Source of the DNA: Bacillota bacterium
GTDB lineage: Bacteria; Bacillota; Negativicutes; Sporomusales; UBA7701
Assembly (NCBI GenBank): GCA_023415075.1
Contig: JAEZLU010000072.1
Coordinates: 1 to 13,848, forward strand
Length of the DNA: 13,848 nt
Direction: 5' to 3'
A model generated the notes under the pieces. It was not told the origin of the DNA, ran no database searches, and saw only the letters and a list, made by a program, of their open reading frames with translations. Each line of letters starts with the position of its first letter. Within the stretch, counting starts at the first letter, position 1. Shown here piece by piece: positions 5,656 through 12,973 of the stretch. The translations under genes and the position numbers were made by a program.

Positions 5656-6681
5656 ATGCTGATCACCCGGAAATCATTGACAATCGGCATTTTAACGGCG
5701 GCAGCCTTGCTGGCGGCATGGTTTTTGTGGCAGGTGCGGGGCGGTCTCTATCCGTTCGTCATCGCCTTCCTGCTGGCCTATATTCTCAATCCGGCGGTGG
5801 ACTGGTTGGTTGCCAGGGGTCTCAAGCGGGCCTGGGCGATTGCCCTCTTGTACCTGGCGCTATTTAGCATCGTCATCGTCGGCGGCAGCCGCCTTATCCC
5901 CCTCCTGGTGCGGGAGCTGGAAAGCTTCGGCCGCGAGCTACCGCTTATGACCGCCAAAGGCGAGGAGCTCCTTTACGCCATCCAGTGGCAGTACCAGCAT
6001 TCAGCCCTGCCGCCCTCGCTGCGGGTATCCATTGATGAGGGGCTTGTCAGTCTGCAAGCGGCTGCCCAGGGGCTTATCGCCACCGTCGTGGCCGCCATCC
6101 TCGGCCTGCTTTCGCATATCATCGGCCTTGTCATAAGCCCGGTGCTGGCTTTTTATCTCCTCCACGACTGGCACGAACTGAGCGAGGCCGCTCTCGGTCT
6201 GCTGCCGGCCCGCTGGCGTCAGGAGGCCGTCCTGGTCGGCCGCGACGTTGACAAAGTGTTAGCCGGGGTTATCCGCGGCCAGTTGACGGTCGCCGTGATC
6301 GTCGGCCTGCTGGTAAGTGTCGGCCTAGAGTTGCTGGGAGTCAGATTCGCCCTGATTATCGGCATCCTTGCCGGCCTCCTGGACATCATTCCTTATTTCG
6401 GAGCGTTTATTGGCGCCGCTCCGGCGGTGACGGTAGCTCTCCTGGAGTCGCCGCTGCTAGCCCTTAAGGTCGCCCTGCTGTTTCTCGTCATTCATCAGAC
6501 CGAGGGGACGATCATCGGCCCGAAAATTATTGGCGAGAACGCTGATCTCCATCCGCTGACCGTAATTTTCTGCCTGTTCGTGGGTGAGGAACTGGCCGGC
6601 CTGGCCGGGATGCTGCTGGGAGTGCCGGTGGCCGGGGTCGCCAAGGTGCTCTGCCGCCACTTGCTGCGGCTTTTAATCTAG
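5656..6681 (+). CDS. AI-2E family (PerM-type) permease
   Basis: A 341-residue polytopic membrane protein of the AI-2E/UPF0118 family, equivalent to B. subtilis yrrI. Membrane segments lie near 10-26, 31-50, 60-82, 145-168 and 210-285 (several spans, including GILAGLLDIIPYFGAFIGAAPA) and 300-335. A soluble amphipathic stretch, about 85-140, follows the third span as is usual in the family. The conserved IIPYFG and QxxEGTIIGPKIIG elements are present. Family members have been linked to autoinducer-2 export and to Na+/H+ exchange, so the substrate here cannot be assigned. ATG start at 5656 with CAGGAGA at 5643-5649. The next gene, alaS, has its own promoter. Confidence 0.9.
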   Translation: MLITRKSLTIGILTAAALLAAWFLWQVRGGLYPFVIAFLLAYILNPAVDWLVARGLKRAWAIALLYLALFSIVIVGGSRLIPLLVRELESFGRELPLMTAKGEELLYAIQWQYQHSALPPSLRVSIDEGLVSLQAAAQGLIATVVAAILGLLSHIIGLVISPVLAFYLLHDWHELSEAALGLLPARWRQEAVLVGRDVDKVLAGVIRGQLTVAVIVGLLVSVGLELLGVRFALIIGILAGLLDIIPYFGAFIGAAPAVTVALLESPLLALKVALLFLVIHQTEGTIIGPKIIGENADLHPLTVIFCLFVGEELAGLAGMLLGVPVAGVAKVLCRHLLRLLI

Positions 6682-6682
6682 C

Positions 6683-6697
6683 GGCCGGCAACCGGCC
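6683..6697 (+). terminator. Weak hairpin after the permease gene
   Basis: GGCCGG (6683-6688), CAA, CCGGCC (6692-6697), directly after the stop codon, followed by CATTTATTG. The stem is short and the T run poor, so termination would be inefficient. Confidence 0.35.
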
Positions 6698-6703
6698 CAT
6701 TTA

Positions 6704-6732
6704 TTGACAACCTGACGTAAATTATGTATAAT
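6704..6732 (+). promoter_or_regulatory. Consensus sigma-A promoter of alaS
   Basis: TTGACA (6704-6709), 17-base spacer, TATAAT (6727-6732): a perfect match to both vegetative hexamers. The transcript would start near 6739, leaving an untranslated leader of only about 30 bases before the alaS start, too short for a T-box. Confidence 0.9.
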
Positions 6733-6770
6733 TCCAGCAGAATGTCTGCCTTATACGGAGGTTGATCAGA

Positions 6771-9377
6771 TTGACCGGAAACGAACTGCGCAAGAAATTC
6801 CTGCAGTTTTTCGCCAGCAAGGAACACTTGATACTGCCAAGCTATCCGCTCATTCCCGAGAATGACCCGACCCTCCTCTTGATCGGTGCCGGCATGGCCC
6901 CGTTCAAGCCGTTTTTCACCGGCAAAATGAAACCGCCCCGCCTGCGCATCGCCACCAGCCAGAAGTGCGTACGCACCGGCGATATCGAAAATGTTGGCCG
7001 CACCGCCCGCCATCATACCTTCTTCGAGATGCTGGGCAATTTTTCGTTCGGCGATTATTTCAAGAAGGAAGCCATCGCCTGGGGCTGGGAGTTTGTGACC
7101 AAGGAACTCGGCCTTGAGCCCGACCGCCTGTGGATAACCATCCACACCAAGGACGACGAGGCTTTCGATATCTGGCACAACGATATCGGCCTGCCGCCCC
7201 AGCGTATCGTCCGCATGGAGGACAACTTCTGGGAGATCGGCCCCGGCCCCTGCGGCCCCTGCTCGGAGATCTACGTCGACCTCGGGCCGGAGCGCGGCTG
7301 CGGCAAGCCGGACTGTACCGTCGGCTGCAACTGCGACCGTTACCTGGAGATCTGGAATCTGGTGTTCACCCAGTTTGACCGCGACGAGGCCGGCAACTAT
7401 ACGCCGCTGGCCAAGAAGAACATCGATACCGGCGCCGGCCTGGAGCGCATCGCGTCGGTGCTGCAGAACAAAAAATCCAATTTCGAGACCGACCTGCTGT
7501 TCCCGATCATCGAGCACATGGAGAAGGTGGCCGGTGTCAAGTACGGCACTGCCGCCAAAACCGATGTTTCCCTAAAGGTTATCGCCGACCACGGCCGCAG
7601 CATGGTGGTCATGATCAGCGACGGCGTGCTGCCCTCCAACGAGGGCCGCGGCTACGTCCTCCGCCGCATCCTCCGTCGGGCGGTCCGCCACGGCCGGCTG
7701 ATGGGCGTCGACAAACCTTTCCTGGCCGACATCGTCGATGTCGTTGCCGCCATTTTCGCCGAACCTTATCCGGAGATCGGCGAGAAACGGGCTTACATAA
7801 AGCGGGTCATCCAATTGGAGGAAGACCGCTTCATCGCCACCCTCCAACAAGGCATCGAGCTACTCAACAAGCACATCGGCGAACTCAAAGCCGCCGGCAG
7901 CGCGACCCTGTCCGGTGCCGACGCCTTCCGCCTCTATGATACCTTTGGCTTCCCGTGGGAACTCACTCAGGAAATACTGGACGACGAAGGCATGAGCCTC
8001 GATAAGGCGGCCTTCGACGCCGCCATGGCCGAACAGCGCGAACGGGCCCGCTCGGCCCGGGCCGAAAACGAGCGCATCACCCTACCTGACCTGTCGGGCG
8101 TGGTCAGTGAAGGGCTGGCCTACGATCCTGACGCCGACAGCGGTAAGATCGTCGTTATTTTGCAGAACGGCAAAATCGTCGACGAGGCAAGTGACGGCGA
8201 GGAAGTGGCCGTTATCTTCAATGTGACCCCCTTTTACGCCGAAGGGGGCGGCCAGGTCGGCGACACTGGCATGGTCAGCGGCCCGCTCGGCAAGATGCAG
8301 GTGTCGAGCGCTCAGAAACTGCCTGACGGCACCATCTATCATGTCGGCCTTGTCGAGGAAGGCGTCCTGAAAACCGGCGACGCCGTGAAACTGGCTGTCG
8401 ACACCGTCCGCCGCCAGGCCACCGCCCGCAATCACACGGCCACCCACCTGCTGCATGCGGCCCTCAAGAAGGCGCTGGGCAGCCATGTCAACCAGGCCGG
8501 CTCGCTGGTAGGCCCCGAACGGCTCCGCTTCGACTTTTCCCACTTTGCCCCGGTGAGCGACAGCGAACTGGCCGAGGTGGAAAAGACGGTTAACGCAGCC
8601 ATCCTTGAGAGTATCCCGGTATCGGTCATCGAGACCACCCAGGAACTGGCAAAGGAGATGGGGGCCATGGCCCTCTTCGGCGAAAAATACGGCCACAAAG
8701 TGCGCGTCATTGTCGCCGGCGATTTCAGCAAGGAACTGTGCGGCGGTACCCATGTGACCAATACTTCTACCATAGGTCTGTTCAAGATTGTCAGTGAGGC
8801 CAGCGTTGGCGCCGGTGTCCGCCGGATCGAGGCAGTCACCGGGGCCGGAGCGCTCGAATACGTGAATAATCGCGAAGCCATCCTGGTGACGGCCGCGGCT
8901 GCCCTCAAGACGCGGCCGGAAGACCTTGTAAGTAAAATCGAAGCCCTCGAGGGCGAACTCAAGGCGACCGAACAGGCCCTGGCGGCCGCCAACGGCAAGC
9001 TGGCCAAGCTGGCTGTCCAGGAGCTCCTGGCTGGCAAGGAAACGGCTGGCGAGGTCGAGATCGTCGCCGGCCAGGTCAGCGCCGCCGATATGGAAGATCT
9101 CCGCAGCACCGCCGACCTGGTGCGGGCCAGACTGGCTTGCGGCGTCGCTGTGCTCGGTGCGGTCAGCGGCGATAAAGTCAACTTCGTGGTCATGGCGACT
9201 GCCAAGGCGGTGGCCAAGGGCATCCATGCCGGCAATATCGTTAAGGCGGCGGCCACAGTGGCCGGCGGCGGCGGCGGCGGCCGGCCGGATATGGCTCAGG
9301 CCGGCGGCAAGCAGCCCGGCAAAATCGTCGAGGCACTGGCGGCGGCGGTGGCGACGGTAAAAAGCCAGATAAAGTAG
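6771..9377 (+). CDS. alaS: Alanyl-tRNA synthetase
   Basis: An 868-residue class II synthetase that charges tRNA-Ala. The aminoacylation domain shows ATSQKCVRTGDIENVG (61-76), RHHTFFEMLGNFSFGDYFK (80-98), NFWEIGPGPCGPCSEIY (152-168), a cysteine-rich insert with C177, C182, C186 and C188, and GAGLERI (221-227). The editing domain has the zinc ligands H555 and H559 (HTATH) and C657 and H661 (CGGTH). The C-terminal DHHA1-like domain ends with GGGGGGRPDMAQAGG. The length is normal. I choose the TTG at 6771: the following TGNELRKKFLQFF matches the usual start of the family and the ribosome site CGGAGG (6756-6761) is 9 bases away. A TTG at 6762 lies immediately next to that site, which argues against it. 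It has its own promoter and terminator. Confidence 0.97.
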   Translation: MTGNELRKKFLQFFASKEHLILPSYPLIPENDPTLLLIGAGMAPFKPFFTGKMKPPRLRIATSQKCVRTGDIENVGRTARHHTFFEMLGNFSFGDYFKKEAIAWGWEFVTKELGLEPDRLWITIHTKDDEAFDIWHNDIGLPPQRIVRMEDNFWEIGPGPCGPCSEIYVDLGPERGCGKPDCTVGCNCDRYLEIWNLVFTQFDRDEAGNYTPLAKKNIDTGAGLERIASVLQNKKSNFETDLLFPIIEHMEKVAGVKYGTAAKTDVSLKVIADHGRSMVVMISDGVLPSNEGRGYVLRRILRRAVRHGRLMGVDKPFLADIVDVVAAIFAEPYPEIGEKRAYIKRVIQLEEDRFIATLQQGIELLNKHIGELKAAGSATLSGADAFRLYDTFGFPWELTQEILDDEGMSLDKAAFDAAMAEQRERARSARAENERITLPDLSGVVSEGLAYDPDADSGKIVVILQNGKIVDEASDGEEVAVIFNVTPFYAEGGGQVGDTGMVSGPLGKMQVSSAQKLPDGTIYHVGLVEEGVLKTGDAVKLAVDTVRRQATARNHTATHLLHAALKKALGSHVNQAGSLVGPERLRFDFSHFAPVSDSELAEVEKTVNAAILESIPVSVIETTQELAKEMGAMALFGEKYGHKVRVIVAGDFSKELCGGTHVTNTSTIGLFKIVSEASVGAGVRRIEAVTGAGALEYVNNREAILVTAAAALKTRPEDLVSKIEALEGELKATEQALAAANGKLAKLAVQELLAGKETAGEVEIVAGQVSAADMEDLRSTADLVRARLACGVAVLGAVSGDKVNFVVMATAKAVAKGIHAGNIVKAAATVAGGGGGGRPDMAQAGGKQPGKIVEALAAAVATVKSQIK

Positions 9378-9390
9378 TATGCTGAAAAGT

Positions 9391-9426
9391 GGGCGGGCTA
9401 CATGGCCCGCCCAAAGATTTATTTTT
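9391..9426 (+). terminator. Rho-independent terminator of alaS
   Basis: GGGCGGGC (9391-9398), loop TACATG, GCCCGCCC (9405-9412), then AAAGATTTATTTTT. The stem is perfect over 8 pairs; the T run is slightly delayed. Confidence 0.75.
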
Positions 9427-9506
9427 CGGGCGATACAGGAAAAATATAGGCCGGGTAGAATATAGTGGTATAACCGGAGAGATAATAGAAGGGAGGAGGG
9501 TGTCCC

Positions 9507-9761
9507 ATGACCAATCCGTCCGAGCAAACAATGATGTTTAAGGTTGAAGGCGACGAGAGCAACGCGGCCGTGATTATCACTACGGTCTATCAGGCGCTCA
9601 AGGAAAAAGGCTACAACCCCATCAACCAACTGGTTGGATACCTTCTGTCAGGCGACCCGACCTACATTACCAGCTACAAGAACGCCCGTATGATGATTCG
9701 CAAGCTGGAGCGGGATGAGCTCCTGGAGGAGCTTGTTAGGGCCTACCTTACGGACAAATAG
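9507..9761 (+). CDS. ireB: IreB family protein (UPF0297)
   Basis: An 84-residue protein of the IreB/UPF0297 family (B. subtilis yrzL). In Enterococcus faecalis, IreB is phosphorylated by the PASTA kinase IreK and modulates cell-wall stress and cephalosporin resistance. The family core is plain: VYQALKEKGYNPINQLVGYLLSGDPTYITSYKNARMMIRKLERDELLEELV. The N-terminus holds candidate phosphorylation sites T2, S5 and T8, in the same region as the known threonines. ATG start at 9507 with GGGAGGAGGG at 9491-9500. The 129 bases after alaS hold the alaS terminator and only a weak promoter candidate (extended -10 TGGTATAAC near 9466-9474, no good -35). It is followed with no gap by the reductase gene. Confidence 0.93.
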   Translation: MTNPSEQTMMFKVEGDESNAAVIITTVYQALKEKGYNPINQLVGYLLSGDPTYITSYKNARMMIRKLERDELLEELVRAYLTDK

Positions 9762-10706
9762 ATGGAATATCGCTTACTCGGCAACACGGGTCTTACGGTG
9801 TCGCGCCTTTGCTTCGGTTCGCTCACCATTGGTCCCCTGCAAGCCAATCTGCCTCTGCAAAGCGGTGCCGCCGTTATCCGGGCGGCGCTGGCGGCAGGGG
9901 TTAATTTTATTGATACCGCCGAACTGTATGACAATTACCCCTATATCAGGCAGGCGCTGGGCGGGACAAGCGGGGTTATCGTTGCCTCGAAAGCCTACGC
10001 CTATACCTACGAGGGGATGGCCCACAGCCTCGAGCGCGCCTGCCGGGCGCTCGACCGCGACTATATCGACATTTTCATGCTGCACGAGCAGCCTTCGCGG
10101 CTGACGCTGGCCGGCCACGCCGACGCCCTGGGCTGTCTGACCGACGCCAAGGCCAAAGGAGTGGTGCGGGCGGTGGGCGTTTCCACCCACACAATTGAGG
10201 TAGTGCGGGCGGTGGCCGATATGCCGCAAGTCGATGTAGTCCACCCGATTTTCAATAAGGCCGGTATCGGCATAATGGACGGCACAGCGGCCGAAATGGC
10301 GGCCGCCATCAAAGTAGCGGCTGCGGCCGGCAAAGGCGTCTACGCCATGAAGGCCCTGGGCGGCGGCCATCTGATAGCCGACGCGCCGACGGCCTTCGAC
10401 TGGGTGCTGGCCAACGGAGACCTGAGCGCGGTGGCCGTCGGCATGCAGTCACCCGAGGAAGTGGCCTACAACGTTGCCGTATTCTCAGGACGGCCGCCTG
10501 CACCCGGCCTGGCCGAGCAGCTGGGGCGCCGCCGGCGCAGGCTGCTGGTGGAGGATTGGTGCGCTGGCTGCGGCCGCTGCGTGGAAAGGTGTCCGGCCGG
10601 GGCCCTGCGTCTCGAGGACGGTAAGGTTGTCGCCGACGTCGGCCGCTGCCTGCTGTGCGGCTACTGTGGTGCCCACTGCCCGGAATTTTGCCTGAAGATT
10701 ATTTAG
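9762..10706 (+). CDS. Aldo/keto reductase fused to a 2[4Fe-4S] ferredoxin domain
   Basis: A 314-residue fusion. Residues 1-245 are an aldo/keto reductase barrel starting MEYRLLGNTGLTVSRLCFGS. The family catalytic set is visible: D51 and Y56 in FIDTAELY, K77 in ASKAY, H108 in MLHEQ. Residues about 260-314 carry two cysteine clusters: C267, C270, C273, C277 (CxxCxxCxxxCP), and C296, C299, C302, C306 (CxxCxxCxxxCP), as in 2[4Fe-4S] ferredoxins. Such fusions probably pass electrons between ferredoxin-type clusters and a carbonyl substrate; the substrate is unknown. The ATG follows the ireB stop directly (TAG-ATG) and only a weak site (ACGGA) precedes it, so translation probably depends on ireB. 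It interrupts the otherwise usual ireB-ruvX pairing. Confidence 0.9.
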   Translation: MEYRLLGNTGLTVSRLCFGSLTIGPLQANLPLQSGAAVIRAALAAGVNFIDTAELYDNYPYIRQALGGTSGVIVASKAYAYTYEGMAHSLERACRALDRDYIDIFMLHEQPSRLTLAGHADALGCLTDAKAKGVVRAVGVSTHTIEVVRAVADMPQVDVVHPIFNKAGIGIMDGTAAEMAAAIKVAAAAGKGVYAMKALGGGHLIADAPTAFDWVLANGDLSAVAVGMQSPEEVAYNVAVFSGRPPAPGLAEQLGRRRRRLLVEDWCAGCGRCVERCPAGALRLEDGKVVADVGRCLLCGYCGAHCPEFCLKII

Positions 10707-10731
10707 CCGCGGCTGATATTAGGGAGAGCTT

Positions 10732-11160
10732 ATGCGCATACTAGGACTTGATGTCGGTGATAAGACAATCGGCGTTGCGGTCAGCGACGAGCTCGGCCTC
10801 ACGGCCCAGGGGGTCGAGGTAATCCGCCGCTCTTCGCCGGCCAAGGATTTCGCCCGCCTGGCCGAACTCGTCGCCGCCTACGGGGTGGAGGCCATCGTCG
10901 TTGGCCTGCCCAAGAACATGAACGGCACCATCGGCCCGCGGGGCGAGGCCGTTCAGGGCTTCGCCGCCGAGGTGGCGGCCGCTTTCCCGGCAGTCAGGGT
11001 CAGCCTGTGGGACGAACGCCTGTCGACGGTGGCCGCCGAGCGATCGCTGATCGCCGCCGACGTCAGCCGGGCTAAACGGCGCCAGGTGATCGACAAGATG
11101 GCCGCCGTCTTTATTCTCCAGGGTTATCTGGACAGTTTGCCGTCCCATAAACTTCCTTGA
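10732..11160 (+). CDS. ruvX: Holliday-junction resolvase-like RuvX / pre-16S rRNA nuclease (YqgF)
   Basis: A 142-residue YqgF/RuvX protein with an RNase H-like fold, known for maturing the 5' end of 16S rRNA. Motifs: LGLDVGDKTIGVAVSD (4-19) with acidic D7, VVGLPKNMNGTIGPR (56-70), LWDERLST (92-99) with E95, and IDKMAAVFILQGYL (120-133) with D121; D7, E95 and D121 are the expected catalytic acids. ATG start at 10732 with AGGGAGAG at 10721-10728. It begins 25 bases after the reductase gene and probably shares its transcript. Its stop codon overlaps the -35 box of the next promoter. Confidence 0.95.
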   Translation: MRILGLDVGDKTIGVAVSDELGLTAQGVEVIRRSSPAKDFARLAELVAAYGVEAIVVGLPKNMNGTIGPRGEAVQGFAAEVAAAFPAVRVSLWDERLSTVAAERSLIAADVSRAKRRQVIDKMAAVFILQGYLDSLPSHKLP

Positions 11161-11185
11161 CAGGCTATTTCTTCTGGGCTACAAT
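11157..11185 (+). promoter_or_regulatory. Sigma-A promoter of the DUF1292 gene
   Basis: TTGACA (11157-11162), 17-base spacer, TACAAT (11180-11185). The -35 box overlaps the TGA stop of ruvX. This gives the DUF1292 gene a transcript separate from ireB-ruvX. Confidence 0.85.
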
Positions 11186-11215
11186 TACAGTGACATTTGG
11201 AAATGAGGTGAAAAA

Positions 11216-11548
11216 ATGGCCGATATCGAAAAGGACGACCTCGATTACGACGAAGAACCGGTCGTCGTTATGACTGACGAAGAGGGCAATGAGTATTACT
11301 ACCGTGAAGAAGTCATCATTCCCGTCGGTGACAAACGGTTTGCCATTCTTGTTCCCATCAGCATCGATGAGGAAGAGGAGTGCGGCTGCGGTTGCGGCTG
11401 CGAGGACGAAGAGACCGACGTATATATCGCCCGGATCGATCAGGACGAAACCGGCGAAGAGATATATGTCGATCCCACGGACGACGAGTTCGAAGCGGTC
11501 CGCAAGGCCTATGAGGAGCTTTTGGACGAAGAGGACGCCGAAGCGTAA
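11216..11548 (+). CDS. DUF1292 protein (YrzB-like), acidic, with a CGCGCGC motif
   Basis: A 110-residue, highly acidic protein of the DUF1292/YrzB family, which in Firmicutes sits between ruvX and mltG; its function is not established. The core VVMTDEEGNEYYYREEVIIPVGDKRFAILVPI (17-48) and VYIARIDQDETGEEIYVDPTDDEFEAV (69-95) are recognisable. Between them lies EEEECGCGCGCEDEE, with four cysteines alternating with glycines (C56, C58, C60, C62) in a run of acids, a possible metal-binding or redox loop. ATG start at 11216 with GAGGTG at 11205-11210. It has its own promoter and two downstream terminators, so it is probably transcribed as a single gene. Confidence 0.9.
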   Translation: MADIEKDDLDYDEEPVVVMTDEEGNEYYYREEVIIPVGDKRFAILVPISIDEEEECGCGCGCEDEETDVYIARIDQDETGEEIYVDPTDDEFEAVRKAYEELLDEEDAEA

Positions 11549-11564
11549 CTGCGACTGTATGACG

Positions 11565-11597
11565 AATGAAGCCTCTCTAGCGGGGGCTTCATTTTTG
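11565..11597 (+). terminator. Rho-independent terminator of the DUF1292 gene
   Basis: AATGAAGCC (11565-11573) pairs with GGCTTCATT (11585-11593), followed by TTTGTTT. The stem is nine pairs, and the A-rich 5' side makes it potentially bidirectional. Confidence 0.85.
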
Positions 11598-11610
11598 TTT
11601 ACTGGTATCA

Positions 11611-11640
11611 GGGGGCTGTAGAGATACAGCCTCTTTTTTT
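11611..11640 (+). terminator. Second Rho-independent terminator after the DUF1292 gene
   Basis: GGGCTGTA (11613-11620), loop GAGA, TACAGCCT (11625-11632), with G-T pairs extending the stem, followed by CTTTTTTT. It is a backup terminator 14 bases after the first. Confidence 0.8.
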
Positions 11641-11860
11641 ACCCGTTCGTCCATAAGTGGGGCATGCGTGCTGTTTTTCCGATGCCGGATGACTATAGAA
11701 GCGCGAGTGTCTTAGGCAGCTGGGTAAAGTTCCCGCGGCGTAATTTAGCCGTAGCCAACTGGTGTGGTGGTATTTTTTAAAAATACTGGAGAGAAACTAC
11801 CTTAAAACTGCATTAGGTTACAAAATTATTCCCTCTGGTTGCCTATTCGCAGTGGACTCT
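11641..11860. other. Gene-free, AT-richer stretch with inverted repeats; function unknown
   Basis: No open reading frame with a ribosome site was found. Local pairing includes GGCAT/ATGCC (11661-11685 region), CAGCTGG (11717-11723) with CCAACTG (11755-11761, one mismatch) around GCGGC/GCCGT, and GTATTTTT-T-AAAAATAC (11770-11786) nested in GGTGGT/ACTACC. CTTAGGCA (11711-11718) is complementary to TGCCTAAG (11874-11881). This could be a small structured RNA or remnant sequence. I matched it to no riboswitch or 6S/T-box consensus I know. Confidence 0.35.
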
Positions 11861-11889
11861 TTTACAATAACCATGCCTAAGTGTATAAT
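11861..11889 (+). promoter_or_regulatory. Sigma-A promoter of mltG
   Basis: TTTACA (11861-11866), 17-base spacer, TATAAT (11884-11889). Transcription would begin near 11896, only about 20 bases before the mltG ATG. Confidence 0.8.
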
Positions 11890-11915
11890 AAACATGCAGT
11901 AAGTGAGGTGATAAC

Positions 11916-12929
11916 ATGATACCAATGTTGGACAAGCGAATATACAAAGGTCTGTTGCTTTTGGCGGTGGCGGTGCTCCTATCCGGCGGTTTTGTTTACA
12001 GCCTGGCCCAGGCGGTCAGTGTCCCTGCCGGCGAGCAGCCGCTTACGGTGACGATAAAGCAGGGCATGGCCACTCAGGCCATCGGCGAGCTTTTGTACGA
12101 GCAGGGCCTGATAAAAAATGTGCTGGTTTTCCGGCTGGTAGCCAAAATAGAAGGAGTGGACGGCTCACTGCAGGCCGGTGAATATACATTCTCCAAAGCT
12201 ATGACGGTACAACAGATTATCGGCAAAATGACCAGGGGCGAGACGGCTTTCCGCCAGTTCACCATTCCCGAAGGCTATACCATCGAGCAGATAGCCAATC
12301 TCCTTGAGAGCCGGAAACTGGCTTCGGCCGCCAAGTTCAAAAGTTATGTAGCCGCTTATGCGCCCTATGATTATATGAATCCGCACCCGGAAAGCAAATA
12401 CAAGGCCGAGGGCTTTGTTTTCCCCGACACTTATAAAGTGGCGGCCGGCGCCAGCGAAGAGCAGCTGGCCAAGATGATGGTATCCCAGTTCAACAGCCAG
12501 TTTACGCCCGAGATGCACCAGCAGGCAGCCGAACAGGGCCTGTCGGTGCGTGAGGTCGTCATTCTGGCGGCGCTGGTCGAAAAAGAAGCTCAGGTAGCCA
12601 AAGAGCGACCGATTATTGCTGCCGTCTTCCTGAGCCGACTCAAGATAGGGATGCCGCTGCAGTCCTGCGCGACCATCCAGTATATCCTCGGGTATCCCAA
12701 GCCTGAGCTTACCGTTCAGGATACCGAGATTCCTTCTCCTTACAACACCTATCTAAACATGGGCTTGCCGCCCGGCCCGATAGCCAGCCCCGGCTTGGCT
12801 GCCATCAAGGCGGTATTGGCGCCGGCGGATACCGACTACTTGTATTTTGTGGCCAATAAGGACGGCAGTCATGTTTTTAGCCGGACCTATGAGGAGCATC
12901 TTGCCGCCATCGCCCGGGTCAGCAACTGA
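11916..12929 (+). CDS. mltG: Endolytic murein transglycosylase MltG (YceG-like)
   Basis: A 337-residue membrane-anchored lytic transglycosylase that cuts nascent glycan strands and limits their length. N-terminal anchor: basic DKRIYK followed by a hydrophobic span (about 11-31). A LysM-like subdomain (about 43-110) precedes the catalytic YceG domain. Motifs: EGFVFPDTYKV (165-175), ILAALVEKEAQ (216-226) with the catalytic glutamate in VEKE (by analogy with E. coli E218, probably E222), VFLSRLKIGMPLQSCATIQY (237-256), SPYNTYLNMGLPPGPIASPG, and YLYFV. The length matches the family. ATG start at 11916 after GTGAGGTGA at 11903-11911; the ATG at 11925 would shorten it by three residues and lies farther from that site. 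Its own promoter lies immediately upstream; the U32 gene follows after 44 bases. Confidence 0.93.
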   Translation: MIPMLDKRIYKGLLLLAVAVLLSGGFVYSLAQAVSVPAGEQPLTVTIKQGMATQAIGELLYEQGLIKNVLVFRLVAKIEGVDGSLQAGEYTFSKAMTVQQIIGKMTRGETAFRQFTIPEGYTIEQIANLLESRKLASAAKFKSYVAAYAPYDYMNPHPESKYKAEGFVFPDTYKVAAGASEEQLAKMMVSQFNSQFTPEMHQQAAEQGLSVREVVILAALVEKEAQVAKERPIIAAVFLSRLKIGMPLQSCATIQYILGYPKPELTVQDTEIPSPYNTYLNMGLPPGPIASPGLAAIKAVLAPADTDYLYFVANKDGSHVFSRTYEEHLAAIARVSN

Positions 12930-12973
12930 GGGCGGCGGCGGTTTCCCATTTTCGCTAAACAGGAGGGCTCACG

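Noticed and set aside
6733..6770. Possible T-box leader for alaS
   Set aside because: Only about 30 bases lie between the expected transcript start and the gene, and no T-box motif is present.
9466..9474. Extended -10 promoter (TGGTATAAC) before ireB
   Set aside because: No acceptable -35 box at 16-18 bases, so I left it as a remark in the ireB entry and not as a feature.
8082..9629. Reverse-strand open frame of 515 codons opposite alaS
   Set aside because: It is a shadow of the GC-rich alaS reading frame, spans the alaS terminator and the start of ireB, and its translation shows no recognisable domain.
11641..11915. Possible riboswitch controlling mltG
   Set aside because: A good promoter (11861-11889) lies downstream of the folded region, and I saw no consensus of c-di-GMP, c-di-AMP, SAM, glycine or cobalamin riboswitches.
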